The position numbers and the translations under genes are program-made. The notes below the pieces were generated by a model, which did not search any database, was not told where the DNA came from, and saw only the letters and a list, made by a program, of their open reading frames with translations. From NCBI RefSeq assembly GCF_019744875.1, contig NZ_JAIETU010000013.1, forward strand, positions 124,001-188,000: 64,000 bases of DNA. Direction: 5' to 3'. The DNA comes from Hyphomicrobium sp. Lineage in GTDB: Bacteria > Pseudomonadota > Alphaproteobacteria > Rhizobiales > Hyphomicrobiaceae. Of the stretch, positions 38,901 to 46,264 are shown in pieces; the stretch's first letter is position 1, and every line of letters starts with the position of its first letter.

Positions 38901-39200
38901 GAGGAGATCATACACATCCTGATTGGTGCCCCTCAGGCCTTTGATCTTGTCGGGGGTCGGCTTGATGCGGCGAAGCGCTTCATGAGCGTCCTGGAGATCG
39001 AAGGGGTAGTCCTTACCCCGATGGTTGAAGCGGTTGATCTTGAGCAGCTGCTCCACCACGATGGCATCGAGCGTGACATTGCGCGGCCGAAGGCGCAGGT
39101 TTTCAGCCTCCGTCTGGGCAAGCGGCTTGAACCCCAACGCCACGAGCATCTGTATCGCAGGAATCTGGGATTGATATTTCTCGGCAGCGTCGAAGCTCAT
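35985..39200 (-). CDS. hsdR: Type I restriction endonuclease R subunit
   Basis: 1071 aa. The nuclease site is CDLVCFVNGIPFVVIENKRP with Asp152, Glu166 and Lys168. Helicase motifs follow: Walker A HTQGSGKSLTM, motif II LVDESHRTQ, motif III YLGFTGTPLL, then GFDAPRNTILYVCKKL and ARVNRLF. It translocates DNA and cuts unmethylated targets together with HsdM and HsdS. Start overlaps the kinase stop (ATGA). Length and motif order are complete, so the enzyme should be functional. Confidence 0.93.
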   Translation of the reverse strand: MSFDAAEKYQSQIPAIQMLVALGFKPLAQTEAENLRLRPRNVTLDAIVVEQLLKINRFNHRGKDYPFDLQDAHEALRRIKPTPDKIKGLRGTNQDVYDLLVLGTTISKAIEGDSKSYSFKYIDWDTPSNNVFHVTAEMSVERTGAAQTRRCDLVCFVNGIPFVVIENKRPTESLKKAGSQLIGYQNEDNIPHLFHFAQLLMTMNRGEGRYATVGTPQKFWGTWRDEEDCDEDIASLANRALTENEKKAVFSGDFAPARPFFDALAGEGSRAVSAQDRLIYALCRPERLLDLVRRFTVFDGGMRKIARHQQYFGIKAAVGRLMQRDLSDVRKGGVIWHTQGSGKSLTMVMLGRCLALDKEITNPRIIIVTDRDDLDKQIKGTFKSCELEPIRARSGAHLAELIAARAPLVTTIINKFSTALTGSSFKDDSSDIFVLVDESHRTQTGRYGGFGDFAKKMRRMLPKACYLGFTGTPLLKGEKNTLHTFGGLIHKYTIDEAVADEAVVPLLYEGRMVEQEVTGKVIDKWFEKITSGLTAEQIADLKRKFSRMDALSKTGQAIRAKAFDISEHYRQHWQGTGFKAQLVAPSKAAAVRYKQVLDEIGHVSSEVVISPPDDNEGNEEVDSESKDLIRQFWDRMMKRFNNSEDEYNRQITDAFKGSGDPDILIVVSKLLTGFDAPRNTILYVCKKLKEHTLLQAIARVNRLFEEDEQEKEVGFIVDYEGLLGELDKALTTYTAFEGYDAEDVAGALTDIREEMKRLPQLHEQLWAVFKEVRNKKDMEQFEQLLADEDLRHEFYERLRVFSRCLHICLSSDKLHEVFTDAKVAEFKRDWKQFSELKRSVQIRYQEIVDIKEYEPKVQKLLDDHVIAMPAEVIIKPVNINNRTELQAVIEEKGITVASKADRIASATKRTITERMEEDPAFYKQFSEMLEDTIRAYREHRLSETAYLDNVIDITTRVAAKDHGRKLPASIVGNDDAAAFYGILEPFIAPNDADEARKSDAGEMSLSIIDIIKSHLIVDVWSNDLAINKMRNAIDDYFFDVVRDEKGVEFDDDKLDTVQTQLMNLGRARFPA

Positions 39201-40267
39201 CCGGTCACCACATGCTTGAAGAATTTATCGCACAACGCATCCGCCTGCTTGGCGGTGAGGTCTCGCGCGCAGAAATCAGAAATCCGGGTCTCGATCCCTG
39301 AACTCATATTCTTCTTGAAACCGGCCATGGAAGCGCGTGTGGCGCTTGTCGCTCTTTCGAAGCGGTATTCATATTTCCCGTTCACACCAAACAGATCGCC
39401 GGCGGGACGTACAGACCAGTATCCTGGGTACGATAGCTTCTCGATGGCGCGCCTCATCTCCAAAGCGGTTTGGAATCGGGTCGATGGGTTGGGATCTACC
39501 GCCTTAAGAAGGACGCGGCGAAATGCAGCCGGTATGTACGCAGGAAAATCATTATTAGTCAGCAGCGTGCCTGCGTTGAGAGCAGCGTAATAGTCATTCC
39601 AGCCGAGTGCCGCTTGCTTCATCCTCAGCGTGGAAATGCCCGTGGCCAGACGGTAGAGCGTCAAGCCGGTTTGGAAGATATCCGTCCGAGCGCTGATCTG
39701 CCTCGTTGCCAGCACCTCCGGTGCCATGTGAAGACGATACGCATTTGGCGCCGCCGTCGGCTGACCATTGGCGGATACACCCATGATCCCATAGTCCGTG
39801 AGCATAGCTTGGCCAACGCCGCCCAGCATGATGTTCTCAGGCTTGATGTCGTTATGGTAGAAGCTGTTGGCGTGTAGATAATCGAGCCCTTGGAGTACGT
39901 CTTTAGCGACGCGGAGGACTTCCGGCAGAGGTAGAAAATTTCCCGGGTTCACGCGCTTTACAACGGAGCCGTTCGGCAAATACTCCATTGCCAAAATTAC
40001 GACGTGTTCGGTGCCCTGCGGAACTACGTCTGCCTGATAGACATGGACTAGATTGTTGTGCTGCAGCCGGTGCCCGATCTGAGCTTCGCGCAGGCGTTGG
40101 TCGACGGGCACACCCGCATTGAGAATTTTGATTGCATACTGGCGTTGTAAAGTGAGGTCGTTGGCAAGCCAAACCTGACCAAACTGTCCTTGTCCGAGCC
40201 GGCTGACGAGATTGTATTTGTACAGCTGATTGCCTGCGCTGTAGGCGGGTACCGGGAGATTTGTCAT
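39197..40267 (-). CDS. Serine/threonine protein kinase inside the type I restriction operon
   Basis: 356 aa from ATG 40267. Kinase motifs are complete: glycine loop RLGQGQFGQVWLAND (23-37), Lys47 in YAIKIL, catalytic loop YHNDIKPENIML (Asp140, Asn145), metal-binding DYG (158-160, usually DFG) and MAPEVL (181-186). The last 90 residues (RFERATSATRASMAGFKKN...) have no membrane segment or known domain. Both ends overlap neighbouring genes by 4 bp. It could phosphorylate the restriction subunits or a host target; neither is shown. Confidence 0.88.
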   Translation of the reverse strand: MTNLPVPAYSAGNQLYKYNLVSRLGQGQFGQVWLANDLTLQRQYAIKILNAGVPVDQRLREAQIGHRLQHNNLVHVYQADVVPQGTEHVVILAMEYLPNGSVVKRVNPGNFLPLPEVLRVAKDVLQGLDYLHANSFYHNDIKPENIMLGGVGQAMLTDYGIMGVSANGQPTAAPNAYRLHMAPEVLATRQISARTDIFQTGLTLYRLATGISTLRMKQAALGWNDYYAALNAGTLLTNNDFPAYIPAAFRRVLLKAVDPNPSTRFQTALEMRRAIEKLSYPGYWSVRPAGDLFGVNGKYEYRFERATSATRASMAGFKKNMSSGIETRISDFCARDLTAKQADALCDKFFKHVVTG

Positions 40268-40725
40268 TGGCTGGCTCCCCAGCACGCAGCGACGACCGCG
40301 TCTGCGATCTTGCCATCCCAATACTTGGCAGTTCGTCCGGCGCGCTGCTCCGCGTGGTCCTTGACGTCCGCGCTGCGGGTGCCGAGAGAAGCGTAGACCT
40401 TCACCCAGACGGGAATCCGCTTCTGCTCGCAATACAGCATAAGCGCCGCCTCGATGTAGCTGGACTCGCGCATCGCAGCTTTCTCGCGAAGACCATACTC
40501 GTTGGTCTTAATGACCACGCGGGAGATCGTCGGGTCGGCGTGGAAGATCCGCTCGATCTCGCGGTACAGCCACAGCACCTTTTTGGGTGCATCGGTTACA
40601 TCTGCGGGATAGGCTAGCCGGCTTTCTGTTGCACCATTCATCAGGCTGAAGGTGGTGCCATCATGGTCCACGATCGCATATCGTGCGCTTGAAGGATCGG
40701 CGCGGAAACCAAGCACGCGCATCAT
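40264..40725 (-). CDS. RNase H-fold (RuvC-like) protein of the restriction operon
   Basis: 153 aa from ATG 40725, which overlaps the hsdS stop by one base. An N-terminal VLGFRAD (Asp10) strand, a central VVIKTNEYG (Glu76) and a C-terminal YWDGKIADAVVAAC (Asp137, Asp142) occur in the order of RuvC-type resolvases. The size fits a single RNase H-like domain. A structure-specific DNA or RNA nuclease is the best guess; I rate the fold as likely and the function as unknown. Confidence 0.65.
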   Translation of the reverse strand: MMRVLGFRADPSSARYAIVDHDGTTFSLMNGATESRLAYPADVTDAPKKVLWLYREIERIFHADPTISRVVIKTNEYGLREKAAMRESSYIEAALMLYCEQKRIPVWVKVYASLGTRSADVKDHAEQRAGRTAKYWDGKIADAVVAACWGASQ

Positions 40726-41843
40726 CACCCTTTCTCCTTGGTCTTTACGCGCCACTCACCTGTCAACAGCTTCTGCATGAGGCCACGCTTCTGCTTCGCG
40801 AGCCCATTACGTTGCCTTTCCAGGACGTCGATCTCGCAGAGAAGAGCATCCATCAGTGCGGCTTGCTGCTTTTGAAGCCTGATGGGCGGCAGGTGGACGA
40901 CAATCTTTGAGAACGCAGGGAACTTCAGGTTCCAAGTGTCGCTAGTGAGGCCCTGCGAATAGCGTTCAAAGTCGAAGACCATGCGTCGCGACTTGAATAG
41001 GTGCGCGGCATAGCGAGCATCGATGTACCGGTTGTCCGGAGTGACAATCGTGTAGGCAGGGCTCACGATGCCTCTTAACTGGGACAAGCCGCAAACGCCT
41101 TGCCACATGCGCATGGTATTGTAACCGAGATCCCCGGGCAGGATCAGCTTGTACGACGACTTATCGTGGTTAGAGACGTCTCGACGGCCCACGTCATCGC
41201 GATCGATGACGCCACCAGCCATCGTGATGCTCAGCAGACGGTCGTCCTCGCGACCCTGTTCGTCTCGCTCCGAAAAAACATCCCCGAGTTCAAACCTTGC
41301 CCAGTCGTCGGGTCGGGTCGCTGATTTCGGGTGGCAAGGCTCGAAGAGACGCCGCGAGAGAGCTTTGACGCGCGACTGTTTGGTTGAAATTAGCCGCTTG
41401 CACGCCCCGATGGCCTCGTCCCAGGTCTCAATAACCTCAACAATCTTGTTTTGCTCAGGTGCTGGAGGAAAGCAACACGGCTTGTTGTGTACGTTGTTTC
41501 GATTCAGAGTTGGGACAGATGATGCCTCGTCGAAGCGAACCAAATTCAGGCTGTGAAGGTAATAGAAGACATATTTGGGCACGTTGCCCTTAAAGTCGCG
41601 AACCCAAAGAGTTGTGTCGTGTGGCCAAAAGGACTGGTCGACGTAGTGGATGGACCCAACACTTCCTTTGCGGCCAATAACGACGCCGGGTCCGTCGGCC
41701 AGCGCCTTATTATGATAGTATGACACGCCAGCCGAGGAGTAGACCGGAACCTCACCCGAGATAGCCTGTCGCGCGGTGATGTCGAAGCCTCGTTTCAACT
41801 CGAAGAAATCGAGGACGACGCCTCGCGACCAATCACTAAGCAT
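40725..41843 (-). CDS. hsdS: Type I restriction specificity subunit, two target-recognition domains
   Basis: 372 aa. Two target-recognition domains are separated and closed by helical conserved regions: PPAPEQNKIVEVIETWDEAIGACK after the first and IRLQKQQAALMDALLCEIDVL after the second. HsdS reads the split DNA target for both methylation and cutting. It starts inside the hsdM stop region (8-bp overlap). The target cannot be predicted from sequence. Confidence 0.88.
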   Translation of the reverse strand: MLSDWSRGVVLDFFELKRGFDITARQAISGEVPVYSSAGVSYYHNKALADGPGVVIGRKGSVGSIHYVDQSFWPHDTTLWVRDFKGNVPKYVFYYLHSLNLVRFDEASSVPTLNRNNVHNKPCCFPPAPEQNKIVEVIETWDEAIGACKRLISTKQSRVKALSRRLFEPCHPKSATRPDDWARFELGDVFSERDEQGREDDRLLSITMAGGVIDRDDVGRRDVSNHDKSSYKLILPGDLGYNTMRMWQGVCGLSQLRGIVSPAYTIVTPDNRYIDARYAAHLFKSRRMVFDFERYSQGLTSDTWNLKFPAFSKIVVHLPPIRLQKQQAALMDALLCEIDVLERQRNGLAKQKRGLMQKLLTGEWRVKTKEKG

Positions 41844-43353
41844 CGATGCCGAGCTCCTTGAGATGCTTGGCCATGCGCTTGCGCACGTCCGCTAACTCCG
41901 CCTCGACAGCGACGATCTCTTTCTGCACGGCAGCAACATCGATCTCGGCCTCCGGCTCGAACGTGTCGACGTACCGCGGGATGTTGAGATTGAAGTCGTT
42001 CTCGGTGATCTCCTTGGCAGTTGCCTTGTGTGAGTACTTCTCAATCGCTTTCCGCTTGCGGTAAGTGTCAACGATCTTCGCGATGTGCTGGTCTTCGAGG
42101 ACGCTCTGCGTCTTGGCGTTCGCGTACTCGCGGCTCGCATCGATGAAGAACACGTCCTTGCGCTTCTCATTGGCGCCACCCTGCTCGCGCGATCGATCGA
42201 AGACGAGGATGGCGACCGGGATGCCGGTAGTCGTAAACAGGTTCGACGGCAGGCCAATCACCGCGTCGAGCAGGTTTTCCTCGATCAGCCGTTTGCGGAT
42301 CTCACCTTCGGAGCCACCACGGAACAGCACACCATGCGGCACGATCACCGCCACGCGCCCCGACTGCCGCCTGGCGATCTCGATCATGTGCGTTATGAAG
42401 GCATAATCGCCCTTCGACTTCGGCGGAATACCGCGCCAGAAGCGCTTATAGGGGTCTTCGCTTGCGTGTTCTGCCCCCCACTTGTCGAGCGAGAAGGGCG
42501 GGTTTGCGACGACCACGTCGAAGCGCATCAGCTGGTCGCCCTCGATCAGTGCGGGGCTGTTGAGCGTGTCGCACCACTCGATGCGCGCGGCATCCTTGGC
42601 GTGCAGGAACATGTTCATGCGGGCGAGCGCCCAGGTCGCGCCGTTCACTTCCTGCCCGTACAGGGAAAAATTGTCAGAGCCGACTTCCTCGGCCGCGCGG
42701 ATGAGCAGCGAGCCAGAGCCGCAGGCAGGATCGCAAATGGTGTTCCCCGACTGCGGGCCTGCCAGCTTGGCCAGCAGGCGGGAGACGGCGGTCGGCGTAT
42801 AGAACTCGCCGGCTTTTTTGCCCGCGTCGGATGCAAACTTGCCGATAAGATAGATGTAGCACTCGCCGATGATGTCTTCGGTTACGCGCGACGGGCGTAG
42901 ATCGAGCGCGGGGTTGGCGAAGTCTTCAAGCAGGTTTTTAAGGCGGCGGTTGCGGTCCTTGGTCTTACCGAGATTGGCTTCCGAGTTGAAGTCGATGTTG
43001 CGGAAGACGCCTTCCAGCTTGGAGCGGTTCGCATCTTCGATCTTCTCGAAGGCGATGTTGATCATCTCGCCGATATTGGCTTCGTTGCGGCCCGCGTAGA
43101 GATCGTAGAAGCTGGCGCCCTTCGGCAGGATGAAGCGCTCGCGTTCGAGGCGACGGCGGATGCGGGTATCATCACCGCCAAACTGTTTCTTGTACTCCTC
43201 CACGTGGGCGTTCCACTGGTCGGAGATGTACTTCAGGAACAGCATCACGAGGATGTAGTCCTTGTATTGCGCGGCATCGACGACGCCCCTGAAGGTGTCG
43301 CAGGCGGCCCACGCGGTGTTGTTCACCTGGCTCTGTGTTACTTGATCGGTCAT
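41836..43353 (-). CDS. hsdM: Type I restriction-modification methyltransferase M subunit
   Basis: 505 aa. N-terminal helical domain, then the AdoMet motif DPACGSGSLLIRAA (about residue 207) and the catalytic motif NPPFSLDKWG (about residue 281). It methylates adenine in the HsdS target. Its start overlaps the stop of the upstream single-domain S-like gene by one base (TAATG), so the operon is tightly coupled. Confidence 0.94.
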   Translation of the reverse strand: MTDQVTQSQVNNTAWAACDTFRGVVDAAQYKDYILVMLFLKYISDQWNAHVEEYKKQFGGDDTRIRRRLERERFILPKGASFYDLYAGRNEANIGEMINIAFEKIEDANRSKLEGVFRNIDFNSEANLGKTKDRNRRLKNLLEDFANPALDLRPSRVTEDIIGECYIYLIGKFASDAGKKAGEFYTPTAVSRLLAKLAGPQSGNTICDPACGSGSLLIRAAEEVGSDNFSLYGQEVNGATWALARMNMFLHAKDAARIEWCDTLNSPALIEGDQLMRFDVVVANPPFSLDKWGAEHASEDPYKRFWRGIPPKSKGDYAFITHMIEIARRQSGRVAVIVPHGVLFRGGSEGEIRKRLIEENLLDAVIGLPSNLFTTTGIPVAILVFDRSREQGGANEKRKDVFFIDASREYANAKTQSVLEDQHIAKIVDTYRKRKAIEKYSHKATAKEITENDFNLNIPRYVDTFEPEAEIDVAAVQKEIVAVEAELADVRKRMAKHLKELGIDA

Positions 43354-43985
43354 TATTCCCCCTGCTTTCCGGAGCGAGACGCTGCGGCGCGACCTGCTCG
43401 ATGTTGGCTTGATGAATGGCGGTTGGCGCGCTCATGGAGCGCGAAAGCTGTCACTTGTCGGCGCTTGGCCGCAAGGCGCGTCGCGAGATCGCATTCGCGG
43501 TCGGCAAGCCGATTGACCTCGGCGATGGCGCGTTGGGTCGCGAGATCAGGGACAGGGATTTCGAGATCCGAGAGGCAGCCTATCGGGATCATTCGAATAT
43601 TCTGACCCTGCGCGCATACATCGAAGTGTCGCTGCGCAACGGGCTGGTTGATGCACCAGGCCAGATAAGTTGCGTCAACCAAATCCGATTTGGGTCTGAG
43701 GATAACGAGCGGCATGACCGCTACTGCTGGTTGGTCGAATTCAGGACCGAGGGCCGTCGCCGTATTCCTGTCTCCGCGTGAGCGAAACAGGACATCGCCT
43801 GCCCGAGCCAAATAGCGGTCTGGAACCGGGTCCATTCGGTATCGTCCGATGGCATTATCCGCCATGCCTCCTTCAGGACGGGTGTCGCGAAGCTGAATGG
43901 CAGCGACGCCGTTCGGCTCAGCCTCAAGACGGCCCCGAGCCGTATGGCCGATCTGGACTGTGCAAAGTTGGGTTAGAATTGCCAT
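43353..43985 (-). CDS. Single-domain HsdS-like protein, first gene of the restriction operon
   Basis: 210 aa. One target-recognition-like domain (AGDVLFRSRGDRNTA, then YLAWCINQPVAQRHF and IRMIPIGCLSDLEIPVPDLATQ) followed by the typical helical conserved region (RAIAEVNRLADRECDLATRL). Full HsdS has two such domains. It may be a half-subunit that pairs with itself or alters the specificity of the two-domain HsdS encoded downstream. AGAGG lies 7 nt before the ATG. Confidence 0.78.
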   Translation of the reverse strand: MAILTQLCTVQIGHTARGRLEAEPNGVAAIQLRDTRPEGGMADNAIGRYRMDPVPDRYLARAGDVLFRSRGDRNTATALGPEFDQPAVAVMPLVILRPKSDLVDATYLAWCINQPVAQRHFDVCAQGQNIRMIPIGCLSDLEIPVPDLATQRAIAEVNRLADRECDLATRLAAKRRQVTAFALHERANRHSSSQHRAGRAAASRSGKQGE

Positions 43986-43993
43986 AAATACCT

Positions 43994-44066
43994 CTGTAGA
44001 GCAGGCTACAGATACCTATCGTGAGCGCGCATGTCAACATAAAATTGTCTGTAGAATATTCTACAG
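43994..44066 (-). promoter_or_regulatory. Promoter of the restriction operon with two CTGTAG-N6-CTACAG operators
   Basis: On the minus strand TTGACA (44037-44032) and TATCTG (44014-44009) are 17 bp apart, a good sigma-70 promoter. The palindrome CTGTAG-N6-CTACAG occurs at 43994-44011, overlapping the -10 and start region, and at 44049-44066, just upstream of the -35, where it is a perfect 18-bp palindrome. Centres are 55 bp apart, close to five helical turns. A dimeric regulator binding both sites could repress by looping or, from the upstream site, activate. The regulator is not identified. Confidence 0.75.
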
Positions 44067-44080
44067 TGAGAACTGTTCAT

Positions 44081-44107
44081 AACTACGCCTGCGACGCAGG
44101 CGTAGTT
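44081..44107. terminator. Strong 12-bp hairpin between the restriction operon and the next gene
   Basis: AACTACGCCTGC (44081-44092) pairs perfectly with GCAGGCGTAGTT (44096-44107) around a 3-nt loop. It lies after the stop of a short minus-strand frame and before the restriction promoter, so it likely separates the two units. No T run follows on the minus strand, so termination would be imperfect. Confidence 0.5.
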
Positions 44108-44115
44108 ACGGCTGG

Positions 44116-44235
44116 TTAACATTCGCTCGGCCGAAGGACCGTATTGTCGGTCACGTAGAACTTGATTTCGGACAGCGGGAAGTCGGTGACGCCAATCCGC
44201 TCAGTCGCAGCCGGCAAAGGCCGGATGCGGTCCAT
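44116..44235 (-). CDS. Possible 39-aa protein downstream of the 166-aa gene
   Basis: A 39-codon frame starts 8 bp after the stop of the 166-aa gene and ends just before the 12-bp hairpin. The translation (for example RIGVTDFPLSEIKFYVTDN) looks like real protein composition. No family recognised. The evidence is position and composition only. Confidence 0.4.
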   Translation of the reverse strand: MDRIRPLPAATERIGVTDFPLSEIKFYVTDNTVLRPSEC

Positions 44236-44243
44236 TGCGTTCG

Positions 44244-44744
44244 TCAAGCCGGCTTGGCCGTCGGCTTCTTGTTGTTGCTATTGGCTGGCACGGCTTCCAT
44301 CGCCTTAGCGCGACGGTCCATGATCTGTACCGGTGTCGCGGAGGACAGGACGGTCCCTGCCCGCGTCTCGACCTTGGAGCGGAAGGTTTGCTTGAGCGTG
44401 TACTCGTCGCCCTTCAAGCGCTCTGCATCTTCTTTGCTGAATGCTTCTGCGCCGGTGATGTTGTTGGCGGGCACGTACCGGTCGGAACCGAGATTGACCA
44501 GTGCGATCCCCTGCTCACGCAGCGCATCGAGTGATTCCTGTGCGAGCTTGGATGACTTGTCACCGAACTCAATGCGGACATTGACGCGAGCAGCATCAAT
44601 GTCGATGCCCTTCTTCTCTTTTAGGGAATCCTTGGCACGCGCCTTATCTTCTTCGGTCAAGTGACGGATGAGACGAATAGTGTCGAGCGGTACAAGTTTG
44701 ATAATGCCTTCGTGGGTCGTGTACTTGAGTGCATTTGTAGACAT
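44244..44744 (-). CDS. Uncharacterised 166-aa protein
   Basis: 166 aa from ATG 44744, chosen because AAGGA precedes it by 6 nt; the frame is open to 44852. It starts ALKYTTHEGIIKLVPLDTIRL, has a charged helical middle (EEDKARAKDSLKEKKG) and a lysine/asparagine-rich tail. I do not recognise a family. No membrane segment or signal peptide. Confidence 0.62.
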   Translation of the reverse strand: MSTNALKYTTHEGIIKLVPLDTIRLIRHLTEEDKARAKDSLKEKKGIDIDAARVNVRIEFGDKSSKLAQESLDALREQGIALVNLGSDRYVPANNITGAEAFSKEDAERLKGDEYTLKQTFRSKVETRAGTVLSSATPVQIMDRRAKAMEAVPANSNNKKPTAKPA

Positions 44745-44940
44745 GAACATCCTTCTGCTTGTCGGGGTTATACCGATGAAGATGATGGCAAGCTTGTCGC
44801 GCGTGTCACGATGCAGTGCAGCAATCGACGCTATGGAAAATCTTGACCGCATCGGCCGCCTGAGGATCTGTTAACGCGGCTTAACCGACAAAGCTGCGCG
44901 GATCGCTCAAGATCGAAAGACCCCGCGATTCGGAGCGACC

Positions 44941-45756
44941 ATGCGCTGCCACTACATGAGCGATCTGCATCTGGAAGCACAGGCGTTCCGGCACCAGCTG
45001 CCGGCCGGCGACGTGCTTATCATCGCCGGAGACCTATGCCACGCAAGCGCGCTTGATCCCGCACGGACTGACCCTTACAGCGTCAAGCAGCGGGACCGGG
45101 TCCTTCGTTTGATCGAAGAAGCCACCAAGGCATTTGCGCATGTGCTTCTGGTCGCCGGAAACCACGAGCATTATGGCAGCGTGTTCGAGGACACCGTCCC
45201 GCTGCTGCGCAAGCACTTGGCAGGCGTGAACGTTCTCAATGACAATCTCATCGAGATTGAGGGCGTGCGGTTTTTCGGGACAACGCTTTGGACTGACCTG
45301 GCAGGCCGCAACGAAGACGCATCAGAACGCATACGCCGAGGCATGGGCGAATACTTCTTCACGAAGACGCGCCGCGCTGATGACAACGGCGAGAATGCGC
45401 TCGTGAAACTGCGCCCTACCGACACCCTTGCCGCACACGATTCAGCGGTCGCAGCACTTCGAAAACAAGCCATGGAGACAGCTGGATCGATGGTAGTTAT
45501 TTCTCATCATGCTCCGAGCCCGCAAGGGCTCAATCCGCAGCACAAAGGCAATGGCCTCGATGAGGCATTCGCCAGTGACCTGGAGACAATCATCGAAGCA
45601 CTAACAAACACGCCTTTCTGGATTCATGGGCACACGCATATCCGCAAACGATATCGCGTCGGAGGCACGACGCTGCTCGCCAACTGCCGCGGCTTCGACG
45701 GAAAGGACCTGTCGGCGCGAAATTTCAGCCCGGATTGCTATTTCGATCTGCGATGA
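44941..45756 (+). CDS. Calcineurin-like metallophosphoesterase
   Basis: 271 aa. Dimetal motifs in order: YMSDLHLE (the usual D-x-H), AGDLCH, AGNHEHY, ISHHAPSP and HGHTHIRKRYRVG. It hydrolyses a phosphoester; substrates of this group range from nucleic acids to cyclic nucleotides. It is divergent from the 166-aa gene and lies close to the cyclic-nucleotide defence operon, but no direct link is shown. Confidence 0.88.
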   Translation: MRCHYMSDLHLEAQAFRHQLPAGDVLIIAGDLCHASALDPARTDPYSVKQRDRVLRLIEEATKAFAHVLLVAGNHEHYGSVFEDTVPLLRKHLAGVNVLNDNLIEIEGVRFFGTTLWTDLAGRNEDASERIRRGMGEYFFTKTRRADDNGENALVKLRPTDTLAAHDSAVAALRKQAMETAGSMVVISHHAPSPQGLNPQHKGNGLDEAFASDLETIIEALTNTPFWIHGHTHIRKRYRVGGTTLLANCRGFDGKDLSARNFSPDCYFDLR

Positions 45757-45870
45757 TCAACGCATTGGCGGGAAGGCGATAACACGCTCCGCACGGTCCA
45801 CGATGGGCAGATGCTTCTCGGGGACGAAGACGTCGCGTTCGTAGAGGGCTGCGAGGGCGGCCTTAAGCAT
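45757..45870 (-). CDS. Possible 37-aa protein, convergent with the phosphoesterase gene
   Basis: A short frame (MLKAALAALYERDVFVP...) starts 7 bp after the stop of the 76-aa frame with GGAG before its ATG, and ends right after the phosphoesterase stop. Coupling to the preceding frame is the main evidence. Function unknown. Confidence 0.4.
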   Translation of the reverse strand: MLKAALAALYERDVFVPEKHLPIVDRAERVIAFPPMR

Positions 45871-45879
45871 GTCTCTCCG

Positions 45880-46110
45880 TCAAAGCAGAGGATGGAAGTC
45901 GTTGGCTTCGTTGAACACGAGCACGATCCGCCCTGCCCGGCTCTCGTGCTCCACGAAGAAACAGGCCAGCTGCGTGCCCATCCACGCCTTGGCTGTCAGG
46001 ATAGCCCGCCACTTCAGGAGACGCTTGCGCGGGTGATCATGCTCGCCCAGTGCGTCGGCATCGGGATGTGCAGCGAGGTCATGTATGCCGTGATGGCGAG
46101 GGCCGTTCAT
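45880..46110 (-). CDS. Possible 76-aa protein downstream of the Pycsar-like operon
   Basis: 76-aa frame. The second half (RAILTAKAWMGTQLACFFVE, then GRIVLVFNEANDF) has protein-like composition with beta-strand pattern, better than the frame on the opposite strand. Not recognised. The 154 bp between it and the TIR gene show nothing else. Confidence 0.45.
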   Translation of the reverse strand: MNGPRHHGIHDLAAHPDADALGEHDHPRKRLLKWRAILTAKAWMGTQLACFFVEHESRAGRIVLVFNEANDFHPLL

Positions 46111-46264
46111 GTCTGACAGTCTAGCAACGTGGATGCAGCACGCACGATACCCTGCAGCATTCCGCCAGGGATCGAAGCCGGATGGCGGAAACCCGCACTC
46201 TCGGGGTTCCGTTCACGAGAGCCCGGTCCGCGCGCAGGGCGGAGACGGCTTCACCAATATCCTG

